A stretch of 64,000 nucleotides of DNA from Lysinibacillus irui (GCF_028877475.1 NZ_CP113527.1:1233501-1297500), one strand, 5' to 3'. Counted from the stretch's first letter, positions 51,754 to 60,559 are shown. Notes: a model not told the origin generated them from the sequence alone. Translations and numbers: made by a program.

Positions 51754-52478
51754 TGTACGTCACCTCCAGCTTTTAAAAATACTTCATCAAAATCTTTTGC
51801 CTGGTAATATTCTTTTAACGCTTGTGGTGTGCCTTGCGCAATAATATGACCACTTCTTAACATAGCTAATTGATCACACTTTTCTGCTTCATCCATCGCA
51901 TGTGTCGTCACTAAAATCGTCTTTTGTTCCTCTTCTTTTAACCGAATAAGTTCCTGCCAAATTTCTTTTTTTAAAACAGGATCAATACCAACGGTTGGTT
52001 CATCTAAGATTAATAGTTTAGGATTTTGGATGAGAGCAATAGCAAGAGATAATCGACGTTTCATTCCTCCCGAATAATTGATCACTTTAAGATGTAGGTC
52101 ATCAGTTAAACGAACAAGGCTTGCGGCATAGGCTACACGCTCCACTCTTTCTGCCTTTGACAAGGAGTAAAGCTTTGCAAAAAAATGAAGATTTTCTTCA
52201 CCTGTTAAATCTGTATAAAGTGCATCTGATTGTGCCATATAGCCAATATCATTCAATAATTGCTTATGGGGAACATCTAAATCTAACACTCGAATGTGAC
52301 CATTATCAGGCTTTAGCATGCCCATAATCATTTTGATTAGCGTCGTTTTACCACAGCCTGACGGACCAAGTAAGCCCATTAACTGTCCTTTAGGAATAGC
52401 TAAAGAAAGGGGGGCAATAACTTGCTTGTGGTGAAATTTTTTTTCAAGGGATTTAATAGAGATTGCTTGGTTGCCCAT
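51750..52478 (-). CDS. ABC exporter ATP-binding protein
   Basis: A 242-residue ATPase with Walker A GPSGCGKTT, signature YSGGMKRR, Walker B LLILDEPTVGIDP and the switch histidine in LVTTHAMDEAEKC. It pairs with the ABC-2 permease that follows. A TetR gene is divergent, 117 bases away, and probably regulates the pair in response to a toxic substrate. Confidence 0.9.
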   Translation of the reverse strand: MGNQAISIKSLEKKFHHKQVIAPLSLAIPKGQLMGLLGPSGCGKTTLIKMIMGMLKPDNGHIRVLDLDVPHKQLLNDIGYMAQSDALYTDLTGEENLHFFAKLYSLSKAERVERVAYAASLVRLTDDLHLKVINYSGGMKRRLSLAIALIQNPKLLILDEPTVGIDPVLKKEIWQELIRLKEEEQKTILVTTHAMDEAEKCDQLAMLRSGHIIAQGTPQALKEYYQAKDFDEVFLKAGGDVQ

Positions 52479-52506
52479 ACGGACCTCACTCCTTCACTGA
52501 ACACAA

Positions 52507-52557
52507 TGTTGATTTGATAAAAATTTTACGGTAGCATGTGAGCAAATACAATCAACA
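52507..52557. promoter_or_regulatory. Inverted repeat in the ABC/TetR intergenic region
   Basis: TGTTGATT (52507-52514) and AATCAACA (52550-52557) are exact complements. AGCATGTG also occurs twice (52533-52540 and 52565-52572). Either could be a TetR operator; the wide spacing makes this uncertain. Confidence 0.35.
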
Positions 52558-52595
52558 GTTTGCCAGCATGTGTTAAGTAAATGGAGGGAATTTGT

Positions 52596-53198
52596 GTGTC
52601 GGTACATGAAAAAATGAATTTTGAAACGAAGCAAGCCATTAAAAAGGCACTGATTCTGCAAGTAGAGGAAGTGGGCTTTGAACGTGTGACCGTAAAAAAA
52701 TTAGCATTAGCAGCTCAAATTAATCGTGGAACGTTTTATCTACACTATGCGGATAAATATGCCGTAATGGAGGATTTGCAACAAGAGCTCTTAGTGGAAT
52801 TAGAACGCTATGTGAAGCATGTTCAACCAGTCGATGCTTTTCAAACATTAAAAATGGGCCAACTGTATCAACCATTTATTAATGTGATAGCCTGCATAAA
52901 GGAACATGCCCCAGCCTTTCGTATGCTATTAGGAGAGCAAGGAAGTCCGGGCTTTACACAAAAAATGAAAACAATCTTTGGCAATCATATATTAGATAGA
53001 TTATCCGTTATACGCGAGGAAGTGCAAGATCCAGAATTTCAGCAATACCTACAAGCCTTTATCGCATCTGCCATTTTGGGGGTAATTCAGGAGTGGTTAG
53101 ACAAGGGTAATGAGAACTTAACCGTAGATGAAATGGTTTCTCTCCATTTCCGATTATTGCGTTTCTTAGGGAATGTTGTAGCCAATACGAAAGGGTGA
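52596..53198 (+). CDS. TetR-family transcriptional regulator
   Basis: A 200-residue repressor. The N-terminal helix-turn-helix is visible in TKQAIKKALILQVEEVGFERVTVKKLALAAQINRGTFYLHYADKYAVMEDL; the C-terminal helical domain (TetR_C-like, about 70-195) should bind the inducer. GTG at 52596 lies 7 bases after GGAGGG, better than the ATG at 52581 that precedes that site. It is divergent from the ABC exporter genes, which it probably represses. Confidence 0.88.
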   Translation: MSVHEKMNFETKQAIKKALILQVEEVGFERVTVKKLALAAQINRGTFYLHYADKYAVMEDLQQELLVELERYVKHVQPVDAFQTLKMGQLYQPFINVIACIKEHAPAFRMLLGEQGSPGFTQKMKTIFGNHILDRLSVIREEVQDPEFQQYLQAFIASAILGVIQEWLDKGNENLTVDEMVSLHFRLLRFLGNVVANTKG

Positions 53199-53289
53199 AA
53201 ATCTGATATAGATTCAGGGAACCTGATTGACTATATGAATACATTATATTTTCACAGCATCGAGCAGGTAATATCATGATCTAATAAAA

Positions 53290-53332
53290 AGAACATGATT
53301 GGGACTATTTTAAATAGTCTCACTCATGTTCT
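53290..53332. terminator. Long hairpin terminator
   Basis: AGAACATGA and TCATGTTCT form the outer stem and GGACTATTT/AAATAGTCT the inner stem, between the TetR gene and the convergent MerR-like gene. Confidence 0.7.
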
Positions 53333-53345
53333 ACTAGTATTTGCT

Positions 53346-54245
53346 TTATTTTTCATAGTATTCGTTCAACGCAACTTCTAAACGCTCTTCTAAATGCTTG
53401 GAAATATAGCTTAGGACAAACTGCTCTTTTTCCATCTCGATTTGGGCGGATTTGAACATCTTGGTGAAAAAGCTAATTTTATTGTTCGTTGAAAATTCCT
53501 GTAATGCTTCTGTACGTAGTGTAGAGACAATTTCATTTTCAATATGACGCTCTCTAATTTTTTGCACAATATCCTTTACACTGTTTTCTTGTAGCTCGGT
53601 AATTTGCTTTTGGAGATGCTCGTTTTCCTGCTTTAGTTCTAACGTTTCTTTTTGAATTTCTTCCACTTGAAGGACTGAATCAGTCGATAAGCGTTGAATG
53701 TTTTCGACAAGAAAGTCCTGATTAATGTTAACTTGTAACGTCCCTTGCTCTTCATTCGGCAAAATTTGAAAGAGCCCTGTTTGGATCATTTGTTGTAGGA
53801 CGTTTCCAAGAACATCAATTTTATGGGTTAGATCCTCTGAATCCATGGTCGTTGCCGTAATTTGATGTTTAAGTAACTGACCGTTATCATCAAGACCTAG
53901 CAATAATTTTATCCCTCTCACACGATACTCATCCTTCAGTAACAAAATCATTCTTAGCCTTACGATAGCAGGCAAGTTTAAACGGATATTCCCATGTACG
54001 TTCGGTGAAGCATTGTCAAATACATATTGCTCAAACGGTTTTAAATAGTAGCGAAGCATAGCGTCTGTGATATTAAACCAGCCCGCGACTTCTGCTATTG
54101 TATAGTGTTTGGATTCATCGATGTCTGCTAGATAGGCATCATTATAGAGGTTCTCCTCTAAAGGCGTATGTTGTAGTGCAACAAACAATGGGTCATCTTG
54201 CACAATTCCGAGTACCAATTCTTTTGCATCATTTACTTTAAGCAT
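53346..54245 (-). CDS. MerR-like HTH protein with long coiled coil
   Basis: A 299-residue protein I cannot name. Residues about 45-125 hold a MerR-type winged helix (HYTIAEVAGWFNITDAMLRYYLKPFEQYVFDNASPNVHGNIRLNLPAIVRLRMILLLKDEYRVRGIKLLLG). A coiled coil follows from about 195 to 230 (ILQVEEIQKETLELKQENEHLQKQITELQE), then a charged tail. The layout recalls RacA-type chromosome anchoring proteins and plasmid-borne MerR-like proteins, but similarity was not tested. The ATG at 54245 follows GAAAGG closely. No obvious operon partner. Confidence 0.72.
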   Translation of the reverse strand: MLKVNDAKELVLGIVQDDPLFVALQHTPLEENLYNDAYLADIDESKHYTIAEVAGWFNITDAMLRYYLKPFEQYVFDNASPNVHGNIRLNLPAIVRLRMILLLKDEYRVRGIKLLLGLDDNGQLLKHQITATTMDSEDLTHKIDVLGNVLQQMIQTGLFQILPNEEQGTLQVNINQDFLVENIQRLSTDSVLQVEEIQKETLELKQENEHLQKQITELQENSVKDIVQKIRERHIENEIVSTLRTEALQEFSTNNKISFFTKMFKSAQIEMEKEQFVLSYISKHLEERLEVALNEYYEK

Positions 54246-54382
54246 CCTTTCACACCCCACTTTATTTTTCCCCTGACTAATTGTTCTCTATATAGGTTTC
54301 TATTCGATTGGAAGCAATTGTATGCCTATTTTATGTAGGAAATAATCATTAGAACGAATTACCTTTTAAGCTTTTATGACTC

Positions 54383-54437
54383 TTAAGAAAATTTTAAGAA
54401 TTCTCCTCGCAATTCGTTAAGAAATGCTCTTTATAGT
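54383..54437 (+). promoter_or_regulatory. TTAAGAA direct repeats and -10 of the methyltransferase/DedA/two-component operon
   Basis: TTAAGAA occurs at 54383-54389, 54394-54400 (11 bases apart) and 54417-54423. A -10 TATAGT lies at 54432-54437 without a good -35. Direct repeats with helical spacing in front of a poor -35 are typical of OmpR-family activator sites; the operon's own response regulator is the natural candidate. Confidence 0.5.
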
Positions 54438-54477
54438 TAGAACCATCTACATGAATGCAAAGTGAGGAGAAATTTTC

Positions 54478-55050
54478 ATGCAATTTATTACCTTTCTTAC
54501 TGAATTTATAAAACATCCTAAAACAATTGGAGCAATTTCCCCGAGCTCTAAAAAATTAGCTTATAAAATGATACAACCTATTTGTTTTGAAACTGCACAA
54601 TGTATTGTCGAGCTAGGACCAGGAATGGGCTCTTTTACAAAGGAGCTTGTGAAAAGAAAAAAGCCAGCTACATGGCTTGTACTCATTGAACATAATCCGA
54701 ATTTTTGCGAGAAATTACGTCAACAGTTCGCTCATGAGGCCTATGTTATTGTAATCAATGGCTCTGCAGAAAATATGAAGCAATATATAGACGAGTTGCA
54801 TATTGAAAAAATAGACTATGTTATCTCTGGGCTACCATTTACATCTTTAAAGTCAGAAGTATCATGTTGCATTTTAAATAATGTGAAGGATTGTTTGGAT
54901 GATGGGAAATTCATCACGTTCCAATATTCACTTGTGAAAAAAGCATTCTTCCAACGCTATTTCGCGGAGATCTCACATGAAAAAGTGTGGATCAATATGC
55001 CCCCAGCATATGTCTTTAGCTGTCAACTTGGAAATACGAGGGTAAGCTAA
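54478..55050 (+). CDS. Phospholipid N-methyltransferase-like protein (PmtA/rRNA dimethylase fold)
   Basis: A 190-residue SAM-dependent methyltransferase. It opens FLTEFIKHPKTIGAISPSSKKLAYKMIQ, the start typical of PmtA-like proteins, then the SAM motif IVELGPGMGSFTKELVKR and an acidic residue in LIEHNPNFC. The motif IV region is YVISGLPFTSL rather than the NPPY of DNA enzymes. Its true substrate, lipid or other, is unknown. It starts a four-gene operon and overlaps the DedA gene by one base, which points to the membrane. Confidence 0.78.
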   Translation: MQFITFLTEFIKHPKTIGAISPSSKKLAYKMIQPICFETAQCIVELGPGMGSFTKELVKRKKPATWLVLIEHNPNFCEKLRQQFAHEAYVIVINGSAENMKQYIDELHIEKIDYVISGLPFTSLKSEVSCCILNNVKDCLDDGKFITFQYSLVKKAFFQRYFAEISHEKVWINMPPAYVFSCQLGNTRVS

Positions 55051-55637
55051 TGGAGTTGCAGGATCTCTTACTATTTATTGATCAATATGGCTATTTTGCA
55101 TTGTTTTTCAGTTTATGGCTAGGCATTATCGGGATGCCACTCCCGGATGAGATGATTGTAATGAGTGGTGGTTTTTTATCGTCATTAGATACAATGAGTG
55201 TATGGAAATCCTTTCTAATTACTTATTTAGGTGTTGTTTCAGGCCTTTCACTAGGGTATGTTCTAGGTAGACAATTTGGTCAACGAGTGCTCGATAAACT
55301 TATGAAAAAGAAAAAAGCAAAGTATTTATTGCAATCCAAAGATTTGCTTGATAAATATGGGCGTTTTGCTTTAGTCTTTAGTTATTTTATCCCGATTGTT
55401 AGACATATTCTTCCGTACTTGGTCGGGATGAATCATATGTCCTTTAAAACTTATGCCATATTCTCGTATACAACAGGCTTTGTTTGGACATTAATTTATT
55501 TCATACTTGGGCACTTATTTGGTAGCCAGATTGAGTATATTTCTTTGCTTGCTACTAAATATGGTATCTATTTAGGTATCGTCATCGTCATAATCAGCTT
55601 GCTTTATTATTTTTATATTCGAAAATTAAAAAAATAG
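55050..55637 (+). CDS. DedA family membrane protein
   Basis: A 195-residue protein of the DedA/VTT family with about five membrane segments. Conserved motifs are LGIIGMPLPDEMIVMSGGFLSS, GLSLGYVLGRQFG and RFALVFSYFIPIVRHILPYLVGMNHMSFKTYAIFSYTTGFVWT. DedA proteins move lipid carriers such as undecaprenyl phosphate or phosphatidylethanolamine across the membrane. Coupling to a methyltransferase and a two-component system suggests a regulated envelope function. Confidence 0.9.
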   Translation: MELQDLLLFIDQYGYFALFFSLWLGIIGMPLPDEMIVMSGGFLSSLDTMSVWKSFLITYLGVVSGLSLGYVLGRQFGQRVLDKLMKKKKAKYLLQSKDLLDKYGRFALVFSYFIPIVRHILPYLVGMNHMSFKTYAIFSYTTGFVWTLIYFILGHLFGSQIEYISLLATKYGIYLGIVIVIISLLYYFYIRKLKK

Positions 55638-55690
55638 TTAAAATAGGGAACATTCCTATTAGTAAAATATTTGAGGTATGGTGGGGTTAG

Positions 55691-56392
55691 ATGAGTAATG
55701 AAACAATTTTAATTGTTGATGATGAAAAAGAGATAAGAAATCTTATCGCTATTTATTTGAAAAATGAGGGCTATCATGTGCTAGAGGCATGTGATGGGGA
55801 AGAAGGCTTGCAGCTACTGAAGAAGCATCAGGTACATTTAATAGTACTCGATTTAATGATGCCTAAAGTGGATGGTATAGAAATGTGTATGAAGGTAAGA
55901 GAAGTAGCGGAAATGCCGATTATCATGCTTACTGCAAAGTCACAGGATATGGATAAAATTGTTGGTTTAACAATAGGGGCTGATGATTATGTGACAAAGC
56001 CCTTTAATCCATTAGAGTTGATTGCACGCATTAAATCACAGCTTCGGCGCTATCTTAAAATGAATGGCTTAAATAATAGCAATGGTGAGGAAATGGAAAT
56101 CGGTGATTTGCGTCTCAATACAGCGACTCATGAAGTCTTTGTTAACAATGAAAAAGTAAAATTAACACCAAGAGAGTTTGCTATTTTGGAACTACTTGTA
56201 AGTAATCCGGGCATCGTGATGAGCGCAGAGCAAATCTATGAAAAGGTTTGGAAAGAGGAAGCTTTCCAATCAGAAAATACAGTGATGGTACATATACGAA
56301 AAATTCGTGAACGTATTGAAACAAATCCAAGAAATCCACAATATATCAAAACTGTCTGGGGAGTAGGATATAAAGTTGAAAAAGATCTTTAG
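55691..56392 (+). CDS. OmpR-family response regulator
   Basis: A 233-residue regulator. Receiver: ILIVDDEKEIRNLIAIYLKNEGYHVLEA, phospho-Asp in LIVLDLMMPKVDGIEMC, switch in MLTAKSQDMDK, KPFNPLEL. DNA-binding domain: KLTPREFAILELLVSNPGIVMSAEQIYEKVWKEEAFQSENTVMVHIRKIRERI and VWGVGYKVEK. It resembles the VanR/PhoP subgroup. The gene overlaps its kinase gene by 17 bases and probably regulates its own operon through the repeats at 54.38 kb. Confidence 0.92.
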   Translation: MSNETILIVDDEKEIRNLIAIYLKNEGYHVLEACDGEEGLQLLKKHQVHLIVLDLMMPKVDGIEMCMKVREVAEMPIIMLTAKSQDMDKIVGLTIGADDYVTKPFNPLELIARIKSQLRRYLKMNGLNNSNGEEMEIGDLRLNTATHEVFVNNEKVKLTPREFAILELLVSNPGIVMSAEQIYEKVWKEEAFQSENTVMVHIRKIRERIETNPRNPQYIKTVWGVGYKVEKDL

Positions 56393-57890
56393 GCTATTCT
56401 TAAAGCTACTGGGGCCCCTCCAGCGTATTTACAGAAAAATAAAGAATAATATAGAGCGCAGCATTAGAATTCAATTATTTACAACCTTTATTTTATGTGC
56501 ACTTGGAAGCTTTTTAGTATCACGGGCAGTCCTCCCTTTATTTGAGAATATTAATGACACTGTCATCGTTGATTATAGCTACAGTATGAAGATGATGTAT
56601 TATCAGGCACAAGATACAGCAAAATTAGCGACCCAAGAAAATAATGTGAATGTGTTGAGGCAATTGATTGAACAAGAAGATGAAAATTTCGAAAGTGACC
56701 AGAATGCTTTAAAAATTGTAGTAACAGATGAGGTAGGGAAGGTTTTATATAAAACAAAGCAGGTAAAAGAGTCACAAATTGATTTACATGAAGAAATTAG
56801 AAAGGTCATGGATTTTACAATTAATCAGCCGTTTGATCAAGCGTATCCTGATACGATTGAAACTTCTCGTAGAGAATTTTCAACATTAGTACCTTTGACC
56901 TTGCAAGATAAAAACTATTATTTTTTCGTAAGTGGCCTTCCACAAGGTGAAGCCATTACAAGTACGAGTGAAGGACCTATACCTTTTTTCATTGGTATTA
57001 TTTTATTTATTGTATCGTTCTTCTATATAACCAAGCGCAAAATGAATCAAATAGAAGCGTTAGCAGAGGGGGTATTGGAAATAGCAAAGGGGAATTTAGC
57101 CTTTCGCATTGAGAAAAAAGGGCAGGATGAAATTGCTTTATTAACAGATAATATTAACCAAATGGCAGAAGAAATCATGACAAGTATCGAAATGGAAAGG
57201 AAAATTGAGCAACAGAAAAATGAGCTCATTACAAATGTTTCACATGATCTGAGAACACCGCTTACCTCCATAATGGGTTACCTACGGCTATTAAGAGAGG
57301 AAAAATATGAGACAAAAGAGCAATACGACGAATATTTGAAAATAGCCTTTTCTAAATCCGAGCAATTAAAAAATTTAATTGATGATTTATTTGAATATAC
57401 AAAGCTAACAAATGATAAAAATGCTTTAGTGCGACAACAAGTCTGTTTAAATGAGCTACTCGATCAATTAATGGAGGAATTAGTGCCACTTGCAGAGGAG
57501 AAACACCGCATTTTTAAGAAGCATTTTTCAGAAGAGCGAGTTTTTGCGGCGCTTGATTCAGAAAAAATTGTTCGTGTGTTTGATAATTTATTAATCAATG
57601 CGATTAACTATAGTACGGGTGACGGAAAAATAATCGTTTCTCTTGAAGGGCAAGGCAATCATGTGCGTATTGGTGTAGCAAATCAAAGTGACGCCTTTAC
57701 ACCAGAAGAGCTTGATAGTTTATTTGAGAGGTTTTATAAAAAGGACCAGTCGAGAACGAATGTAACAGAAGGCTCTGGGCTTGGTCTAGCGATTGCCAAA
57801 AGCATTGTGGAGCTTCACGGAGGAACCATTCACGCTACATATAAAAATGAGACATTGTACTTTATAATCACATTGCCATTAACGACTTAA
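56376..57890 (+). CDS. Sensor histidine kinase
   Basis: A 504-residue membrane kinase. A basic N-terminus and helix near 32-52, an extracellular region of about 150 residues, a second helix near 203-220, HAMP (KMNQIEALAEGVLEIAKGNLAFRIEKKGQDEIALLTDNINQMAEEI), HisKA with NVSHDLRTPLTSIMGYLRLL, and HATPase with NLLINAINYS and GSGLGLAIAKSIVELHGG. The start is TTG at 56376, 8 bases after GGAGTAGG and inside the regulator gene. The signal is unknown; a link to membrane lipid state is suggested by the operon. Confidence 0.9.
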   Translation: MKKIFRLFLKLLGPLQRIYRKIKNNIERSIRIQLFTTFILCALGSFLVSRAVLPLFENINDTVIVDYSYSMKMMYYQAQDTAKLATQENNVNVLRQLIEQEDENFESDQNALKIVVTDEVGKVLYKTKQVKESQIDLHEEIRKVMDFTINQPFDQAYPDTIETSRREFSTLVPLTLQDKNYYFFVSGLPQGEAITSTSEGPIPFFIGIILFIVSFFYITKRKMNQIEALAEGVLEIAKGNLAFRIEKKGQDEIALLTDNINQMAEEIMTSIEMERKIEQQKNELITNVSHDLRTPLTSIMGYLRLLREEKYETKEQYDEYLKIAFSKSEQLKNLIDDLFEYTKLTNDKNALVRQQVCLNELLDQLMEELVPLAEEKHRIFKKHFSEERVFAALDSEKIVRVFDNLLINAINYSTGDGKIIVSLEGQGNHVRIGVANQSDAFTPEELDSLFERFYKKDQSRTNVTEGSGLGLAIAKSIVELHGGTIHATYKNETLYFIITLPLTT

Positions 57891-57896
57891 TCCAAA

Positions 57897-58202
57897 TCAC
57901 AGTGGGTAAATGGTGATGGTATGATGGATTTGCTTAACGTGTGAAAGCATTTCCTGCATGGTTGCTAAGTGAGCTATGTCCTTTATTAAAAGTTGAATTT
58001 CTGTCTGCTTGTACTGTCGTTGAAAGTCAAAAATATAGTCTCTAATAATGGCTAAATTATGAGGATGTTTCATTTCTACCTCTACAAAAAATGGCAATGT
58101 TACATCGGGAAGTTTTGTACTGCCCCCGCGACGAATCCAGACCGATTCTTGCACATAATAACGGATAGGTAATTGGCGGTTACTAGCGATAAAAATATCC
58201 AT
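57897..58202 (-). CDS. Small protein of unknown function
   Basis: A 101-residue soluble protein, MDIFIASNRQLPIRYYVQESVWIRRGGSTKLPDVTLPFFVEVEMKHPHNLAIIRDYIFDFQRQYKQTEIQLLIKDIAHLATMQEMLSH. I do not recognise a family and see no catalytic motif. A strong AAAGGAG site 6-7 bases before the ATG supports it as a real gene. It lies convergent to the kinase gene, with the stops seven bases apart. Confidence 0.65.
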   Translation of the reverse strand: MDIFIASNRQLPIRYYVQESVWIRRGGSTKLPDVTLPFFVEVEMKHPHNLAIIRDYIFDFQRQYKQTEIQLLIKDIAHLATMQEMLSHVKQIHHTITIYPL

Positions 58203-58268
58203 AAAAAGCTCCTTTCTATATCTAATTAAAGCCTAAAGGAATTACGTTCAGCCGTCAAAGGAAAACAT

Positions 58269-58314
58269 GAAAAGAGCTGTTCAGTGGGGGAAATCTACTG
58301 AACAGCTCTTTTAG
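58269..58314. terminator. Strong hairpin before the 3' end of the second LysR gene
   Basis: AAAAGAGCTGTTCAGT and ACTGAACAGCTCTTTT form a perfect 16-base stem with a loop of about 10 bases; it can terminate transcription on either strand. On the minus strand it lies just past the LysR stop. Confidence 0.85.
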
Positions 58315-58338
58315 TAATGAAAATAATAGATAGAACAC

Positions 58339-59217
58339 TCAAACTGATGGATAGTCATACGCGTCTATTGATTCTAAAAAATATTGAAGTATTGGTGATT
58401 GTACATCATCCTTACGATAAATAAACCAGGTAGGAATATGTGCTTGCTTATTCGTTAATTCGTGCAGAGTTAGTGTTTGTGTTGCCATATATTTTTCCGC
58501 AATAGCACGAGGAAGTAAAGTAATACCTAATCCAGCAGCAACGCAGCCAATTATACCATCAAGTGTACCAAATTCCATTCTATTTTGAGGACGTACTCCG
58601 TCTTCGTGTAACCAATGCTCCAAAATGGCTCGATAGGAACAGCCATTTCGGAACGTAATCACAGTGCTACCCTCTAAGTCTCTCAAATTTTTAATGGGCT
58701 TATGCTTAGAAGATGTGATAAAAACAAGCTCTTCACAGATAAACTCCTTCACCAATATATTTTCTTTATATACAGGCCCGGTCACGAATGCACCATCTAT
58801 TTCATAGTTTTCTAACCGTTCAATATTATGCTGAGATGGACTAGTCAATATAGTGATATCAACCTGTTCATGGGCTTGATGGAATGGTGTTAACAGTGCT
58901 GGTAAGTGAAGTGCTGCTGTAGTTTCCATTGAACCAATGCGCAAAATTCCTCTTTGTTCCTCTGTATTTTGTAAAATCTCAAACGATGTATCATAGAGAT
59001 GAAGCATCTTTAATACCAGTTCGTAAAATTGTTCCCCTTTAGGTGTTAGTTGAATGCCTCGATGCCCCCGATAAAAAAATGTTGTATGATACATAGCCTC
59101 AAGATTTTGGATTTTCATAGAGATATTTGATTGCGTGTAATTAAGTGCTGTAGCAGCTTTTGAAAAACTCCCTGTTTGGACGACTGTTCGAAAGATCTTT
59201 AAATCATTAATATTCAT
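58339..59217 (-). CDS. LysR-family transcriptional regulator
   Basis: A 292-residue LysR regulator: MNINDLKIFRTVVQTGSFSKAATALNYTQSNISMKIQNLE is the helix-turn-helix, followed by an effector domain (LRIGSMETTAALHLPALLTPFHQAHEQVDITILTSPSQHNIERL; IIGCVAAGLGITLLPRAIAEKY). It is divergent from an MFS gene, its probable target. The ATG at 59217 is only 4 bases from GGAGG; a TTG at 59235 is the alternative. Confidence 0.88.
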   Translation of the reverse strand: MNINDLKIFRTVVQTGSFSKAATALNYTQSNISMKIQNLEAMYHTTFFYRGHRGIQLTPKGEQFYELVLKMLHLYDTSFEILQNTEEQRGILRIGSMETTAALHLPALLTPFHQAHEQVDITILTSPSQHNIERLENYEIDGAFVTGPVYKENILVKEFICEELVFITSSKHKPIKNLRDLEGSTVITFRNGCSYRAILEHWLHEDGVRPQNRMEFGTLDGIIGCVAAGLGITLLPRAIAEKYMATQTLTLHELTNKQAHIPTWFIYRKDDVQSPILQYFLESIDAYDYPSV

Positions 59218-59226
59218 TGGCCCTCC

Positions 59227-59281
59227 AGCTATCAATTTTTTTGATACTAATTATAACGAATTGAACATATTTGTGATAGCT
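59227..59281. promoter_or_regulatory. Inverted repeat between the second LysR and MFS genes
   Basis: AGCTATCA (59227-59234) and TGATAGCT (59274-59281) are exact complements. ATCAATTTTTTTGAT forms a smaller hairpin inside. Possibly part of LysR control of both genes. Confidence 0.35.
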
Positions 59282-59319
59282 AATTATTCGATATAGTGGA
59301 GAAGAGAAGGAGTGATACG

Positions 59320-60510
59320 ATGCACAAACAAACAGTTCAATATTTAATAGGTGGTATTTTTTCTTTGATCATTGCCATGGGCATTGGTCGTTTTTCCTAT
59401 ACGGTCATTTTACCTTATATGCAAGAAACAGTTGAATTTAGCCGTTCGACTGCTGGTTATTTAGCAACAAGCAACTATTTAGGCTATCTAATAGGGGCAA
59501 TAGTGGCAGGTCGTTTAACCTTAGAGAATAAACGTATTCCGTTTTTGCAAATAGGGCTAATTATTAGCATTCTTACAACTGCATTTATGGGCTTTACAGA
59601 TAATGTTGTTTTATGGTATATACTTCGGTTTATCTCTGGAGTAGTGAGCGCTTTTATTTTTGTAGTGATTGCTAGTCTTGTACTCGATCAGTTGGCTAGT
59701 AGTAGTAAAATGCATTTATCAGGATTTTTCTATAGTGGGGTTGGTGTAGGGATTGCATTAAGTGCCATTATTGTGTCACCCATACAGGCAATCTACCATT
59801 GGAATGGCACATGGATTGCGTTAGCTTTGTTTTGTATTCTATTGTTTGGCATTATCGTACTATTCATCAAACCTATTAGGCCAAGTGAACAACAACGGAT
59901 ACATGAACCCACTACATCGAAGAGAACTCCACCAAAGAAATGGATGAAGTGGTTAATGATGTCCTATAGTTTAGAAGGGCTAGGTTATATTGTCACAGGT
60001 ACTTTTATTGTATCGATTGCGCGAGAATCAACAAGCTTTAATGGGGATGCTGCCTTTGTCTGGTTTGTTGTGGGAATAGCTGCCATTCCATCGTGCTTCG
60101 TATGGTCAAAGCTAGCGCAGCAGTATGGTTATGTAAAAACATTATTTGTATCCATGATCGTTCAAGCAGTTGGGATTATTTTACCTGCATTTGCCACGAA
60201 TACGATTACACTCTATGCTAGTGCCTTTATTTTTGGCGCTACTTTTATGGGCATCACAACAGTTAGTACAACGCTAGCAAGACATATAACTCCTATTAAT
60301 AGCCATAAAATTTTAGGTTATTTAACGGCTGGCTACGCATTTGGACAAATGATTGGGCCATCCATTGCAGGAAAGCTTGCCAATATAACCAATAGCTATC
60401 ACTATGCATTGATTAGTGCTGCAGTAGTCGTAGCTATTGGAGCTTTCTGTTTAATCGGTGGCCTAAAATATGAAACACATGAAACTGTAACCTCTCCAGT
60501 AAGTAAATAA
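59320..60510 (+). CDS. MFS transporter, YbfB family (second copy)
   Basis: A 396-residue twelve-helix transporter. YLIGGIFSLIIAMGIGRFSYTVILPYMQETVEFSRSTAGYLATSNYLGYLIGAIVAG aligns by eye with the N-terminus of the transporter at 43857 throughout, and WLMMSYSLEGLGYIVTGTFIVSIA matches the SYGLEGLGYIITGTFLVDII region there. Cargo unknown. ATG at 59320 lies 7 bases after AAGGAG. A terminator follows. Confidence 0.88.
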   Translation: MHKQTVQYLIGGIFSLIIAMGIGRFSYTVILPYMQETVEFSRSTAGYLATSNYLGYLIGAIVAGRLTLENKRIPFLQIGLIISILTTAFMGFTDNVVLWYILRFISGVVSAFIFVVIASLVLDQLASSSKMHLSGFFYSGVGVGIALSAIIVSPIQAIYHWNGTWIALALFCILLFGIIVLFIKPIRPSEQQRIHEPTTSKRTPPKKWMKWLMMSYSLEGLGYIVTGTFIVSIARESTSFNGDAAFVWFVVGIAAIPSCFVWSKLAQQYGYVKTLFVSMIVQAVGIILPAFATNTITLYASAFIFGATFMGITTVSTTLARHITPINSHKILGYLTAGYAFGQMIGPSIAGKLANITNSYHYALISAAVVVAIGAFCLIGGLKYETHETVTSPVSK

Positions 60511-60515
60511 ACAAA

Positions 60516-60556
60516 AAAAGTAAGTAAGTAAGACTATAGAAGCCTTACTTACTTTT
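60516..60556. terminator. Bidirectional terminator with a GTAA tandem repeat
   Basis: AAGTAAGTAAGTAAG faces CTTACTTACTT, with a loop of about 11 bases, then TTTAT. The tandem GTAA units allow several pairing registers. Confidence 0.75.
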
Positions 60557-60559
60557 ATA

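Noticed and set aside
60516-60556. GTAA tandem units as a CRISPR-like or phase-variable repeat
   Set aside because: Only three to four units, in a gene-end hairpin and outside any coding frame; a terminator explains them.
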